This document shows positions 41,237 through 49,927 of a stretch of 64,000 bases of DNA, piece by piece; within the stretch, counting starts at the first letter, position 1; each line of letters starts with the position of its first letter. The DNA comes from UBA1715 sp036752345 (lineage in GTDB: Bacteria; Bacteroidota; Bacteroidia; Bacteroidales; UBA1715). Under the pieces are notes generated by a model. That model was not told where the DNA came from. It saw only the letters and a program-made list of their open reading frames with translations, and searched no databases. The stretch is from positions 1-64,000 of the forward strand of contig DAIOSV010000003.1 of assembly GCA_036752345.1 (NCBI GenBank), in the 5' to 3' direction. The translations under genes were made by a program, and so were the position numbers.

Positions 41237-42958
41237 TTATTGATTCAACCACAATTTTACATCTTCTTGTTTTGGATTTTCCAAATTCAATTTATTCTTT
41301 TTGTTAAAACCGCACATTTCAATATGTAGTTTTGTGTATTTCACAGCTTGAGCATCTGCTAATTTAAGGTAACCAAGTGTTTGAATTACTTCTGCCCATT
41401 CTTGAGGTATTCCCGCAGCGGTGAATACTGAAATATCATCTTTTTGAATTTTCTTCTCAGGTTTCATTTGTGGGAAGAACAACACATCTTGTATTGAAGG
41501 AGCACCGGTCATAATCATACACAAACGGTCAATTCCCATTCCCATACCTGATGTAGGAGGCATTCCGTATTCGAGCGAACGCACGAAATCTTTATCTATA
41601 AACATCGCTTCGTCATCACCTTTTTCAGATAAACGAAGTTGGTCTTTAAAGCGATCGTATTGGTCTATCGGGTCATTCAACTCTGAATATGCGTTACACA
41701 ATTCCTTTCCGTTTACCATCAACTCAAAACGTTCGGTAAGGTTCGGATTAGTACGGTGTTTTTTGCACAATGGCGACATTTCTATCGGATAATCAATGAT
41801 GAACGTAGGTTGAATGTATGTGCCTTCGCAGAATTCACCGAAAATTTCATCTATCATTTTTCCTTTACCGAAGGTTTCGTCAACATGCTCCAACTTAAGT
41901 TTGTGGCAAATAGCACGAATTTCATCTTCTGACTTGCCATCTAAATCAAAACCGGTTTTTTCTTTGATAGAATCAAGCATCGAAATGCGTTTGAACGGTG
42001 CTTTGAAACTGATAGTTTTTCCTTCAAATGTAGTTTCCGTAGAACCATTAACGGCAAGACAAATAGTTTCAAGCAGTTGTTCGGTAAATGACATCATCCA
42101 ATTGTAGTCTTTGTACGAAACGTAAATTTCCACACAAGTAAACTCCGGATTGTGGAATTTGTCCATTCCTTCGTTGCGGAAGTTTTTCCCTATTTCATAT
42201 ACACCTTCAAAGCCGCCTACTATCAATCGTTTTAGGTACAATTCTGTTGCAATACGACAATATAAATCAATATCCAACGAATTGTGATGTGTAACAAACG
42301 GACGAGCGCTTGCTCCACCTGGAATTGACTGCAATGTAGGCGTTTCTACTTCCAAATAACCACGTGAATTAAAGAATGATCGCATAGTGTCGATAATCCT
42401 TGCACGTTTCACAAACACGTCTTTAACGCCATTGTTTACTACCAAATCAACATATCGTTGACGATAGCGTTGCTCTGGGTCGCTAAATGCATCATATACC
42501 ACGCCGTCTTTTTCTTTCACGATTGGCAGTGGACGCAATGATTTGCTCAATACCGTAAGTTGTTTCACGTGAATTGAAACTTCGCCCATTTGTGTAACAA
42601 ACACATATCCCGAAACGCCAATAAAATCGCCAATATCAAGCAATTTTTTAAACACTTCGTTATACATTGTTTTGTCTTCATCAGGACAAATCTCGTCGCG
42701 ATTGATATATAATTGGATTCTGCCTGTAGCATCTTGTACCTCGCCAAACGAGGCTTTTCCCATAATTCGGCGTGACATAAGTCTGCCAGCCAATGTAATA
42801 TCTTGGAACAAGCCACAATCAGGAGTGAATTTCTCAAGAATTTCTTTTGATGTAGTTGTTACCTTGAATTCGTCTGCCGGATAAGGATTAATGCCCAAAT
42901 CACGCAACTTTTGCAAGGAATTTCTACGTATTTGCTCTTGCTCGCTCAATTGTTGCAT
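41237..42958 (-). CDS. lysS: Lysyl-tRNA synthetase (class II)
   Basis: Starting at 42958 (MQQLSEQEQIRRNSL) gives 573 residues. The frame from 42982 would start inside the -7 box and is rejected. The OB-fold anticodon domain covers about 50-160. Class II motif 1 lies near PTLQSIPGGASARPF (about 205-219), motif 2 near EIGKNFRNEGMDKFHNPEFT, and motif 3 in GMGMGIDRLCMIMTGAPSIQDVLFFP. A C-terminal extension of about 70 residues (HIEMCGFNKKNKLNLENP) is typical of Bacteroidota enzymes. It heads the lysS-gpsA-valS operon. Confidence 0.96.
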   Translation of the reverse strand: MQQLSEQEQIRRNSLQKLRDLGINPYPADEFKVTTTSKEILEKFTPDCGLFQDITLAGRLMSRRIMGKASFGEVQDATGRIQLYINRDEICPDEDKTMYNEVFKKLLDIGDFIGVSGYVFVTQMGEVSIHVKQLTVLSKSLRPLPIVKEKDGVVYDAFSDPEQRYRQRYVDLVVNNGVKDVFVKRARIIDTMRSFFNSRGYLEVETPTLQSIPGGASARPFVTHHNSLDIDLYCRIATELYLKRLIVGGFEGVYEIGKNFRNEGMDKFHNPEFTCVEIYVSYKDYNWMMSFTEQLLETICLAVNGSTETTFEGKTISFKAPFKRISMLDSIKEKTGFDLDGKSEDEIRAICHKLKLEHVDETFGKGKMIDEIFGEFCEGTYIQPTFIIDYPIEMSPLCKKHRTNPNLTERFELMVNGKELCNAYSELNDPIDQYDRFKDQLRLSEKGDDEAMFIDKDFVRSLEYGMPPTSGMGMGIDRLCMIMTGAPSIQDVLFFPQMKPEKKIQKDDISVFTAAGIPQEWAEVIQTLGYLKLADAQAVKYTKLHIEMCGFNKKNKLNLENPKQEDVKLWLNQ

Positions 42959-42979
42959 AGTACTGAATTTATTTTTCGG

Positions 42980-43008
42980 CAAATATAGACAATATCATTT
43001 TTTAACAA
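42980..43008 (-). promoter_or_regulatory. Promoter of the lysS-gpsA-valS operon
   Basis: Minus-strand TTG (43006-43008), 18 bases and TATATTTG (42980-42987), ending 21 bases before the chosen lysS start. The rest of 43009-43120 holds no recognisable element. Confidence 0.65.
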
Positions 43009-43120
43009 ACCGAAAGTTTAAAAAGATTACAAACAAATCTGAGATTGGATAAATTTCATCCATTACTCTTTGATATTGCTTACATAACATGAATGGCTAC
43101 GTTTTAGTATATAGTTCTTA

Positions 43121-43597
43121 CTAATATCTTTTTTTATCTTCTTTGAGGTTCCAACTTTCAAACACTCGTTTTGATTCGGATAAATCGATATGCTTGGTAG
43201 CAATGGTTCTACGGTTAAATGGAAGTGTCATTTCTTCATATATTTTAGCATCATCAAAACCGGCATGTGCCGCTTCTTGGCGTGTAGAAGCAAATACCAA
43301 GCGAGGAATTTTTGCCCAATAAATAGCTCCCAAACACATAGGACATGGTTCACAGGAAGCATATATGGTACATTGATCCAGTGAAAAATTTTTCTTTTGC
43401 AAACAGGCTTTTCTGATAGCAAAGACCTCGGCATGTGCCGTTGGATCATTATCAATTTGCACTTTATTTCCCGACTCTGCAATAATTTCACCCTTTTCTA
43501 CTATCACGGCGCCAAACGGACCTCCTCCGCTGCAAATATTTTCCTGGGCTATAGCTATTGCACGTTGTAAAAAAACGATATCATCTTGTTTATTCAT
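43121..43597 (-). CDS. guaD: Guanine deaminase / nucleoside deaminase (CDA fold)
   Basis: Starting at 43597 (MNKQDDIVFLQRAIAIA) gives 158 residues, close to the 156 residues of B. subtilis GuaD. Zinc and catalytic motifs are NDPTAHAEVFAIRKAC (about 46-61, with the catalytic Glu) and SCEPCPMCLGAIYWAKI (about 80-96). GuaD-like features near the end are AGFDDAKIYEEM and FESWNLKEDKKRY, which form the domain-swapped C terminus in that family. TadA tRNA deaminases are the main alternative, but the C-terminal similarity favours guanine deamination to xanthine. It is divergent from the cyclophilin gene. Confidence 0.85.
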   Translation of the reverse strand: MNKQDDIVFLQRAIAIAQENICSGGGPFGAVIVEKGEIIAESGNKVQIDNDPTAHAEVFAIRKACLQKKNFSLDQCTIYASCEPCPMCLGAIYWAKIPRLVFASTRQEAAHAGFDDAKIYEEMTLPFNRRTIATKHIDLSESKRVFESWNLKEDKKRY

Positions 43598-43693
43598 TGA
43601 ATTTGGTATTAAATCTTTCCCCAATATAGAAAAATATTGCCTTTCTATGAGTTTTTTCGGTGCAATATTTTTAACTTGCAGAAAATTTTAAAA

Positions 43694-44551
43694 ATGAAAC
43701 TCTCATATAAAATAGGTCTTGCTTGTGCTACTGTTTTACTGATTGTCGCATTTGCTATGCCTACAAAGAAAAATCCTCAACAGAAGATGAAAGAACCTAT
43801 CGTAACTATCGAAACAAACCTTGGTACTATTAAGGTAAAATTGTATAATGAAACGCCACTTCACCGTGACAATTTCATTAAGTTAGCGGAACAACATTTC
43901 TATGATAGTCTTCTCTTTCACCGTGTAATTGGTAATTTCATGATTCAAACCGGTGATCCAAAATCAAAAGGAGCAAAACAAGGTGAACAACTTGGGTTTG
44001 GCGGTCCTGGTTATACAATTCCGGCAGAATTCAATGCAAATTGTATTCATAAAAAAGGTGCGTTGGCTGCTGCACGTTTAGGTGGTCCACAAAATCCAAA
44101 GAAAGAGTCTTCGGGTTCTCAATTCTATATTGTTATTGGCCAACAAGTTACAGCAGAGCAACTTGATCAAATGGCACTTAACAAAGTAGAACAAGCAAAA
44201 AATGAATTCATCAACAAAGAACTTTATAAACCAGAGAATAAATCTCATTTAGATACGCTCATTGCTTTTCAGAAAGCTCAAAATCGAGAAGGTTTCATAA
44301 AAGAATACAATAATGTTCTTGAGTTATACAAAGATACGCTCAAAACATTCAAACCAATTACATACACCGATGCACAAAAAGAAATATATAAAACAATAGG
44401 CGGCACGCCACATCTTGATATGGACTACACCGTATTTGGTGAAGTTATTGAAGGCTTAAACATTGTTGATTCGATTGCAAAAGTAAAGACCGACCAAATG
44501 AATCGCCCTCTTCAAGATATAATGATATTGAACGTTTCAGTTGAAAAATAA
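43694..44551 (+). CDS. Peptidyl-prolyl cis-trans isomerase, cyclophilin type, exported
   Basis: Starting at 43694 (MKLSYKIGLACATVLL) gives 285 residues with an N-terminal hydrophobic segment, so it is periplasmic or membrane-anchored. The cyclophilin fold starts VTIETNLGTIKVKLYNETPLH (about 37-57). It carries the active-site FHRVIGNFMIQTGDP, GGPGYTIPAEF and GSQFYIVIG, and near the end DYTVFGEVIEGLNIVDSI. Between the last two lies a charged helical insertion of about 75 residues (QMALNKVEQAKNEFINKE onward), common in Bacteroidota members. The gene is 7 bases before pheS, an unrelated but tight pairing. Confidence 0.92.
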   Translation: MKLSYKIGLACATVLLIVAFAMPTKKNPQQKMKEPIVTIETNLGTIKVKLYNETPLHRDNFIKLAEQHFYDSLLFHRVIGNFMIQTGDPKSKGAKQGEQLGFGGPGYTIPAEFNANCIHKKGALAAARLGGPQNPKKESSGSQFYIVIGQQVTAEQLDQMALNKVEQAKNEFINKELYKPENKSHLDTLIAFQKAQNREGFIKEYNNVLELYKDTLKTFKPITYTDAQKEIYKTIGGTPHLDMDYTVFGEVIEGLNIVDSIAKVKTDQMNRPLQDIMILNVSVEK

Positions 44552-44558
44552 ATACAAT

Positions 44559-45584
44559 ATGTTACAAGATCTTATTGATACAATACTTGCCGACGTAGAA
44601 AATTTTAAGGCAGAAAATAAAGAACAAGTAGAAGAATTTCGTCTCAAATTCCTTTCAAAAAAAGGCGAGCTAAACAAAGTTTTTGAAGAATTCAGAAATG
44701 TACCGAAAGAACAAAAACAACAATTCGGTCAAAAAATCAATGAACTTAAAAATGCTGCACAAGCAAAATTTGAGGCTTTGCAACAATCGCATACAACCGA
44801 TGATGACACGAACTCTTTAGGCGACTTAACATTGCCTGGAGCTCCTATTCAATTAGGAAGTCACCATCCTCTTTCTATCGTACGTAACGAAATTATAGAC
44901 ATATTTTCACGCATAGGTTTTACCGTTTCTGAAGGACCGGAAATTGAGGATGATTGGCATGTATTCTCTGCGCTCAACTTTCCACCGGAACATCCTGCAC
45001 GTGACATGCAAGATACATTTTTCATTGAACGTCATGCTGATGATATTCTTTTGCGTACGCATACTTCGTCAGTACAAGTTCGTGTAATGGAACACACACA
45101 ACCTCCTATTCGTTCCATATTCCCGGGACGTGTATTCCGTAATGAAGCAATTTCAGCTCGTGCACATTGCATATTCCATCAAGTAGAAGGTTTGTACGTT
45201 GATACCAATGTTTCATTTGCCGACTTAAAACAAACATTGTTGTATTTTGCTAAAGAAATGTTCGGAAACGACACGCAAATTCGTTTACGTCCTTCATACT
45301 TCCCTTTTACCGAGCCTTCGGCAGAAATGGATATTTCATGCTCTATATGCGGTGGCAAAGGTTGCCCTGTTTGCAAAGGCACCGGATGGCTTGAAATTCT
45401 CGGCTGTGGTATGGTTGACCCTAATGTTTTAAAAAACTGCAACATTGATCCTACTATATACACAGGATTCGCATTTGGTATGGGCATAGAACGTATTGCC
45501 ATGTTGAAATATCAAGTGAAAGACATTCGCTTGTTCTTCAAAAATGACACTCGTTTCATTAAACAATTTGAAACAGCACGCTAG
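44559..45584 (+). CDS. pheS: Phenylalanyl-tRNA synthetase alpha subunit
   Basis: Starting at 44559 (MLQDLIDTILADVEN) gives 341 residues. The N-terminal coiled-coil arm covers residues 1-85. The class II catalytic core has PIQLGSHHPLSIVRNEI (about 95-111), TVSEGPEIEDDWHVFSALNFP, THTSSVQVRVME (about 167-178), the motif 2 region PGRVFRNEAISARAHCIFHQVEG and motif 3 FAFGMGIERIAMLKY. A zinc-ribbon-like CSICGGKGCPVCKGTGW lies near residue 263. It charges tRNA-Phe together with PheT, which is not adjacent. A terminator follows 27 bases after the stop codon. Confidence 0.96.
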   Translation: MLQDLIDTILADVENFKAENKEQVEEFRLKFLSKKGELNKVFEEFRNVPKEQKQQFGQKINELKNAAQAKFEALQQSHTTDDDTNSLGDLTLPGAPIQLGSHHPLSIVRNEIIDIFSRIGFTVSEGPEIEDDWHVFSALNFPPEHPARDMQDTFFIERHADDILLRTHTSSVQVRVMEHTQPPIRSIFPGRVFRNEAISARAHCIFHQVEGLYVDTNVSFADLKQTLLYFAKEMFGNDTQIRLRPSYFPFTEPSAEMDISCSICGGKGCPVCKGTGWLEILGCGMVDPNVLKNCNIDPTIYTGFAFGMGIERIAMLKYQVKDIRLFFKNDTRFIKQFETAR

Positions 45585-45610
45585 AATTCTCTCGTAACTA
45601 CACAATACAT

Positions 45611-45647
45611 ACCCACTAACTATGAGAAGTTTAGTGGGTATTTTTTT
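45611..45647 (+). terminator. Terminator of the cyclophilin-pheS unit
   Basis: A 9-bp stem ACCCACTAA/TTAGTGGGT (45611-45619 and 45631-45639) with an 11-base loop and a T7 run to 45647. Confidence 0.88.
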
Positions 45648-45725
45648 GTACCTATGCCTTTGGTTTTCTAGTGTTGCAAAGGAAATTCTCTCTCCTGTTG
45701 AAGAAACAACCAGAAATCTATATTC

Positions 45726-45760
45726 AAAAAAAAGCGAAATGCTTTTGACATTTCGCTTTT
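45726..45760 (-). terminator. Terminator of the gyrA-TPR unit
   Basis: On the minus strand the 10-bp stem AAGCGAAATG/CATTTCGCTT (45732-45741 and 45749-45758) is followed by eight T. It lies 20 bases beyond the TPR gene stop. Confidence 0.9.
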
Positions 45761-45779
45761 CTCCATTATGAAAAAATTA

Positions 45780-47126
45780 TTATTTTATTTTCAAAGCATC
45801 GTATTTTGCTTTAGATACTTTGTAGTTATCCATCAATCCCAACTTCATATAGATACTCATTAAATCGAAATATGCATTACGTTTACGATAGGTATCAGTT
45901 GTTACTTCTGCGTATGTTTCAATGAACGGATATGCTTTTTTCATATATCCTTTACCTTCGTCAACTTTTGTCTGGTAGCCTTTTTTGCCATATAAAGCAT
46001 CAGCCGCACGCAAAGCATCGTTTCCTTTATTTTCATACAAAACGCCGAGGTTCAAGTTTGCATTCTCGTCTTTCGGATTGATTTGCAATGCTTTTTGATA
46101 TGTTTCTATAGCCAAATCAGATTTCTTTTGATTTTCATAGGCATTTGCCAAAACTACATAATATAATGAATTTGAAGGATCTTTTTCAATTGCCTTATTC
46201 AAATAGGTAATAGCCAAATCAGATTGATTTGTTTTTTGATACAAGTCAATCAATTGGTTCAAATACACAATAGTATTTGAATCTGATGGAAATTTATCTA
46301 CCACTGTTAAACATGTTTGAATAGCAGCTGCTGTATCTTTATTTTCCATTTGGCAAGAATAGATACCATCGTACATACTTGAAGTTTGGTTGCTTCCTGC
46401 AATTTTCAACGCATCTTGGAAGAATGTAATAGCTTGATTGCAATCTTCGGCAGCTCGATTTATAATACCACAGTTGTTCAATGAAGCTATTCTTGCAGAA
46501 TCAGATTCACCGGTAAGTCCGGTATTTATGATATTTCCTGATTTTGTATAATACACTGCAGCATTTTTATAATCTTTTGCATAGTAGTAAAACAAACCCT
46601 CACGTTGGTAGTAGTCAGAAATTGTTTTCAATTGTTTATTTATAAGCGGCGTAAGTTTTCCTTCCGGATCAAGTTCTTTTGCTTTCAAATAAGACTCTGT
46701 AGCAACTTCAAGAGCAGCGGTGTGCGTAGGGAAGAAAAATTCTTTTGCTCTTCCTGTTCTTTCATATTTCACAACCGAACTATCTACCAAGTAAAAATCA
46801 ACACGATCGTAAGACAAGATAGTAGTGTCACCAGATTGTCTTTCCGATTTAGCTCCGGTTTTCATTATAATTGGAACTTGTTGTTGCGTTATGCCATAAT
46901 AAATATTCTCTGCATCGAACGTATATACCATCAAGTATTTACGGCCACGCTCAGTCCATGTTTTTGACTTAACGGCTTTCTTTGCATTAGCAACATCCAA
47001 ATCAGATTTTTTTGCTTCGCTCTCTACTATAGCCCACGTCATTACAAATTCATCTGTCTGGCTATATGCTAACTTACCAAAGAAAATGGCAAGCATTGCA
47101 ATTACAACTATTTTTTTCATACTCAT
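45780..47126 (-). CDS. Secreted tetratricopeptide repeat protein
   Basis: The 448-residue protein has a signal peptide (MKKIVVIAMLAIFFGKLAYSQ); ATGs at 47126 and 47120 are equally possible starts. The middle part (about 60-140) is a non-repeat domain. From residue 155 on there are about seven TPR-like helical pairs, including DYKNAAVYYTKSGNI, SDLAITYLNKAIEKDPSNSLYYVVLANAYENQKK and LAIETYQKALQINPKDENANLNLGVLYENKG. TPR arrays mediate protein contacts; the partner is unknown. The gene begins 4 bases after gyrA, and gyrA followed by a TPR gene is a Bacteroidales arrangement. Confidence 0.88.
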   Translation of the reverse strand: MSMKKIVVIAMLAIFFGKLAYSQTDEFVMTWAIVESEAKKSDLDVANAKKAVKSKTWTERGRKYLMVYTFDAENIYYGITQQQVPIIMKTGAKSERQSGDTTILSYDRVDFYLVDSSVVKYERTGRAKEFFFPTHTAALEVATESYLKAKELDPEGKLTPLINKQLKTISDYYQREGLFYYYAKDYKNAAVYYTKSGNIINTGLTGESDSARIASLNNCGIINRAAEDCNQAITFFQDALKIAGSNQTSSMYDGIYSCQMENKDTAAAIQTCLTVVDKFPSDSNTIVYLNQLIDLYQKTNQSDLAITYLNKAIEKDPSNSLYYVVLANAYENQKKSDLAIETYQKALQINPKDENANLNLGVLYENKGNDALRAADALYGKKGYQTKVDEGKGYMKKAYPFIETYAEVTTDTYRKRNAYFDLMSIYMKLGLMDNYKVSKAKYDALKIK

Positions 47127-47130
47127 TTTA

Positions 47131-49692
47131 TTATTCGTTATTTTCTGTATTTGTTTCGTCTTGATTTTCCGTTTGTTCTGATTGTTCTGAATCGGTACCT
47201 TCTTCGGTCATCTCAGCATTTGCCTGACGATCTTCCGGGTCAACGTGAACTGTAGAAATAGCTGCAATAGAATCTTGTGTTCGTAAGTTAATTAATTTAA
47301 CACCTTGAGCTACACGTCCCATTACTCGTAACGAAGACACTTCCATACGGATTGTGAGGCCTGATTTATTCATAATCATTAAGTCATCATCATCGTCAAC
47401 AGCCTCAAAAGCAACGAGTTTTCCGGTCTTGTCGGTCACATTCAACGTCTTAACACCTTTTCCACCACGGTTGGTAACACGATAATCATCAACTTTTGAA
47501 CGTTTGCCATATCCATTTTCAGAAACGACTAAAATTTCTTTTTTAGTATCGGCAGGAACGCAAATTAATCCAACAACATTCTCGCCATCAGGTACAGTAA
47601 TACCTTTTACACCAGAAGCGGTACGTCCCATAGCACGGAATTTGCTTTCTGGGAATCTAATCGCTTTTCCTGATTGAATTGCCATCAATATCTCACAATT
47701 TCCATCGGTTAAGCAAGCTTGCAATAAACTATCGCCTTCGCGAATTGACAATGCAATGATACCATTCTGACGTGGACGAGAATAGGCTTCAAGAGTTGTT
47801 TTCTTTATAATACCATTTTCGGTACAAAGCACTACATAATGATTCTTGATATAGTCGTCTTCTGTCAAATTATCAACGGTAACGTATGTCTTAACTTTGT
47901 CTTCATTCGAAATATTCAAAATATTTTGAATAGCGCGTCCTTTTGATGTCTTTGTTCCTTCAGGAATATCATATACTTTTTGCCAGAAACATCTACCTTG
48001 TTCGGTGAATATCAACATAGTAGCGTGCATATTGGCAATATATAAATGTTCAATATAATCAGTATCACGCGCATCACCACCACGAGAACCTACACCACCA
48101 CGATTTTGAAGTTTGTATTCTGTAAGAGCAGTTCTCTTAATATAACCAAGGTGTGAGATTGCAATTACAACGTCTTCATCAGCATAGAAGTCTTCCGGAT
48201 TGAATTCGTCTGCCATTTTTACAATGTCAGTTTTACGTTCATCGCCGTACTTTTCTTTAACTTCAATCAATTCATCTTTTACAATCTGCATCTGCATATC
48301 ATAGTTAGCCAAAACATCGCGATAGTATGCAATTCTCTTTTCTAACTCTTCATACTCAGCATGAAGTTGATCCATTTGCAAGCCGGTCAACTGACGCAAA
48401 CGCATTTCAACAATGGCATTTGCTTGATCTTCGTCAAGTGAGAAACGTTTCATCAAGTTCTCACGAGCCTCGCCTACGTTTTTAGAAGCACGAATAATAT
48501 GTACGACTTCATCAATATTATCGCACGCTATAATTAATCCTTCTAATATATGAGCGCGTTTCTCAGCTTCTTTCAAATCAAATTTAGTACGACGAACAAT
48601 AACTTCGTGACGATGTTCGGTAAATACCTTAATCATGTCCTTAAGGTTGATAGTTTTTGGACGACCATCAACCAAAGCCACGTTGTTCACGCTAAAAGAC
48701 GATTGTAAATAGGTATATTTATACAACTTGTTCAAGACGATGTTTGGCACCGCATCTTTCTTAAGTGTATATACAATTCGCATACCATCTTTATCAGATT
48801 CATCGTTAACTTCCGATATTCCTTCAATTTTCTTATCATTGATTAAATCAGCAGTACGTTTTATCAATTCTGCTTTGTTAACCAAATAAGGAATTTCGTC
48901 AACCACAATCAAATCGCGTCCGTTTTCTGTTTCAAAACGTGCTTTTGCACGGACCACGATACGTCCTTGACCTGTTTCGTATGCGTCAAGAACGCCCTGA
49001 TACCCATAAATTGTTCCTCCCGTTGGGAAATCAGGAGCTTTGATTATGGCAGACAATTCTGATATTGTAATATCATTGTTATCAATATATGCAATGATTG
49101 CATCAACTGAGTCACTTAAATTGTGAGGTGCCATATTGGTAGCCATACCTACGGCAATTCCGGCACAACCGTTTACTAACAGCAATGGAATTCTTGTTGG
49201 CAATACAGATGGTTCCAAATATTCTTGTGAGAAGTTTGGAGTCATGTCAACAGTATCTTTTTCCAAATCAGCAAGCGCTTCTACAGCAATTTTTTGCATG
49301 CGAGCTTCGGTATAACGCATAGCTGCAGGCGAATCACCATCGATTGAGCCAAAGTTACCTTGGCCGTCAACCAATGGATAACGCATATTCCATGGCTGTG
49401 CTAAGTGTACCAATGTTCCATATATTGAAGAATCACCATGAGGATGGAACTTTCCCATAACCTCACCGACGATTCTGGCTGATTTTTTATACGGTTGATC
49501 TGGAGTATTTCCCATTTTGCTCATACCAAACAAAACTCTACGATGTACCGGTTTCATACCGTCTCGAGCGTCTGGTAAGGCTCTTGATACTATCACGGAC
49601 ATTGAATAATCAATGTACGCCGACTTCATTTCTTTTTCGATATCCAATCGAAGAATTCTCTCTTCACTTGTTTTTTCTACTTCCTCTGACAT
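47131..49692 (-). CDS. gyrA: DNA gyrase subunit A
   Basis: The 853-residue protein is complete. The N-terminal breakage-reunion domain has DARDGMKPVHRRVLFGM (about 41-57), PHGDSSIYGTLVHLAQPWNMRYPLVDGQGNFGS (about 89-121) around the quinolone-resistance region, and the catalytic Tyr in MRYTEARM (about 133). The C-terminal beta-pinwheel contains the GyrA box-like QNRGGVGSRGGDARD (about 550) and further blades ending near residue 810. An acidic, Gln/Asn-rich tail follows. In the resistance region the usual Ser83 position (E. coli numbering) carries Ser in GDSSIYG. It introduces negative supercoils with GyrB, which is not nearby. Confidence 0.97.
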   Translation of the reverse strand: MSEEVEKTSEERILRLDIEKEMKSAYIDYSMSVIVSRALPDARDGMKPVHRRVLFGMSKMGNTPDQPYKKSARIVGEVMGKFHPHGDSSIYGTLVHLAQPWNMRYPLVDGQGNFGSIDGDSPAAMRYTEARMQKIAVEALADLEKDTVDMTPNFSQEYLEPSVLPTRIPLLLVNGCAGIAVGMATNMAPHNLSDSVDAIIAYIDNNDITISELSAIIKAPDFPTGGTIYGYQGVLDAYETGQGRIVVRAKARFETENGRDLIVVDEIPYLVNKAELIKRTADLINDKKIEGISEVNDESDKDGMRIVYTLKKDAVPNIVLNKLYKYTYLQSSFSVNNVALVDGRPKTINLKDMIKVFTEHRHEVIVRRTKFDLKEAEKRAHILEGLIIACDNIDEVVHIIRASKNVGEARENLMKRFSLDEDQANAIVEMRLRQLTGLQMDQLHAEYEELEKRIAYYRDVLANYDMQMQIVKDELIEVKEKYGDERKTDIVKMADEFNPEDFYADEDVVIAISHLGYIKRTALTEYKLQNRGGVGSRGGDARDTDYIEHLYIANMHATMLIFTEQGRCFWQKVYDIPEGTKTSKGRAIQNILNISNEDKVKTYVTVDNLTEDDYIKNHYVVLCTENGIIKKTTLEAYSRPRQNGIIALSIREGDSLLQACLTDGNCEILMAIQSGKAIRFPESKFRAMGRTASGVKGITVPDGENVVGLICVPADTKKEILVVSENGYGKRSKVDDYRVTNRGGKGVKTLNVTDKTGKLVAFEAVDDDDDLMIMNKSGLTIRMEVSSLRVMGRVAQGVKLINLRTQDSIAAISTVHVDPEDRQANAEMTEEGTDSEQSEQTENQDETNTENNE

Positions 49693-49927
49693 GTTTTAAA
49701 GTTTTCACAGAAGGCTTTTTGCCTACTTACCATTCATAGCAAATATCTCATTTTTTGACTAATCTATAAGGTGTTTAATGGTGTTTTTATCAACATTTTG
49801 TTGTTAATAAATCATGTGACTCATAATGATTTGATACCGAACTAATAAGAAAACGCCGTTTTTAATTTAACTCCGTAATACATGGTATTTTACCTCGTTT
49901 TTCCTATATTTACGAAAATTTACATAT

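Noticed and set aside
45622..45771. A 49-codon open frame with a signal-peptide-like start (MRSLVGIFLYLCLWFSS) between pheS and the TPR gene
   Set aside because: Its ATG lies in the loop of the pheS terminator and its end contains the TPR gene terminator, with no promoter or spacing that suggests translation. It is more likely the by-product of two terminators.
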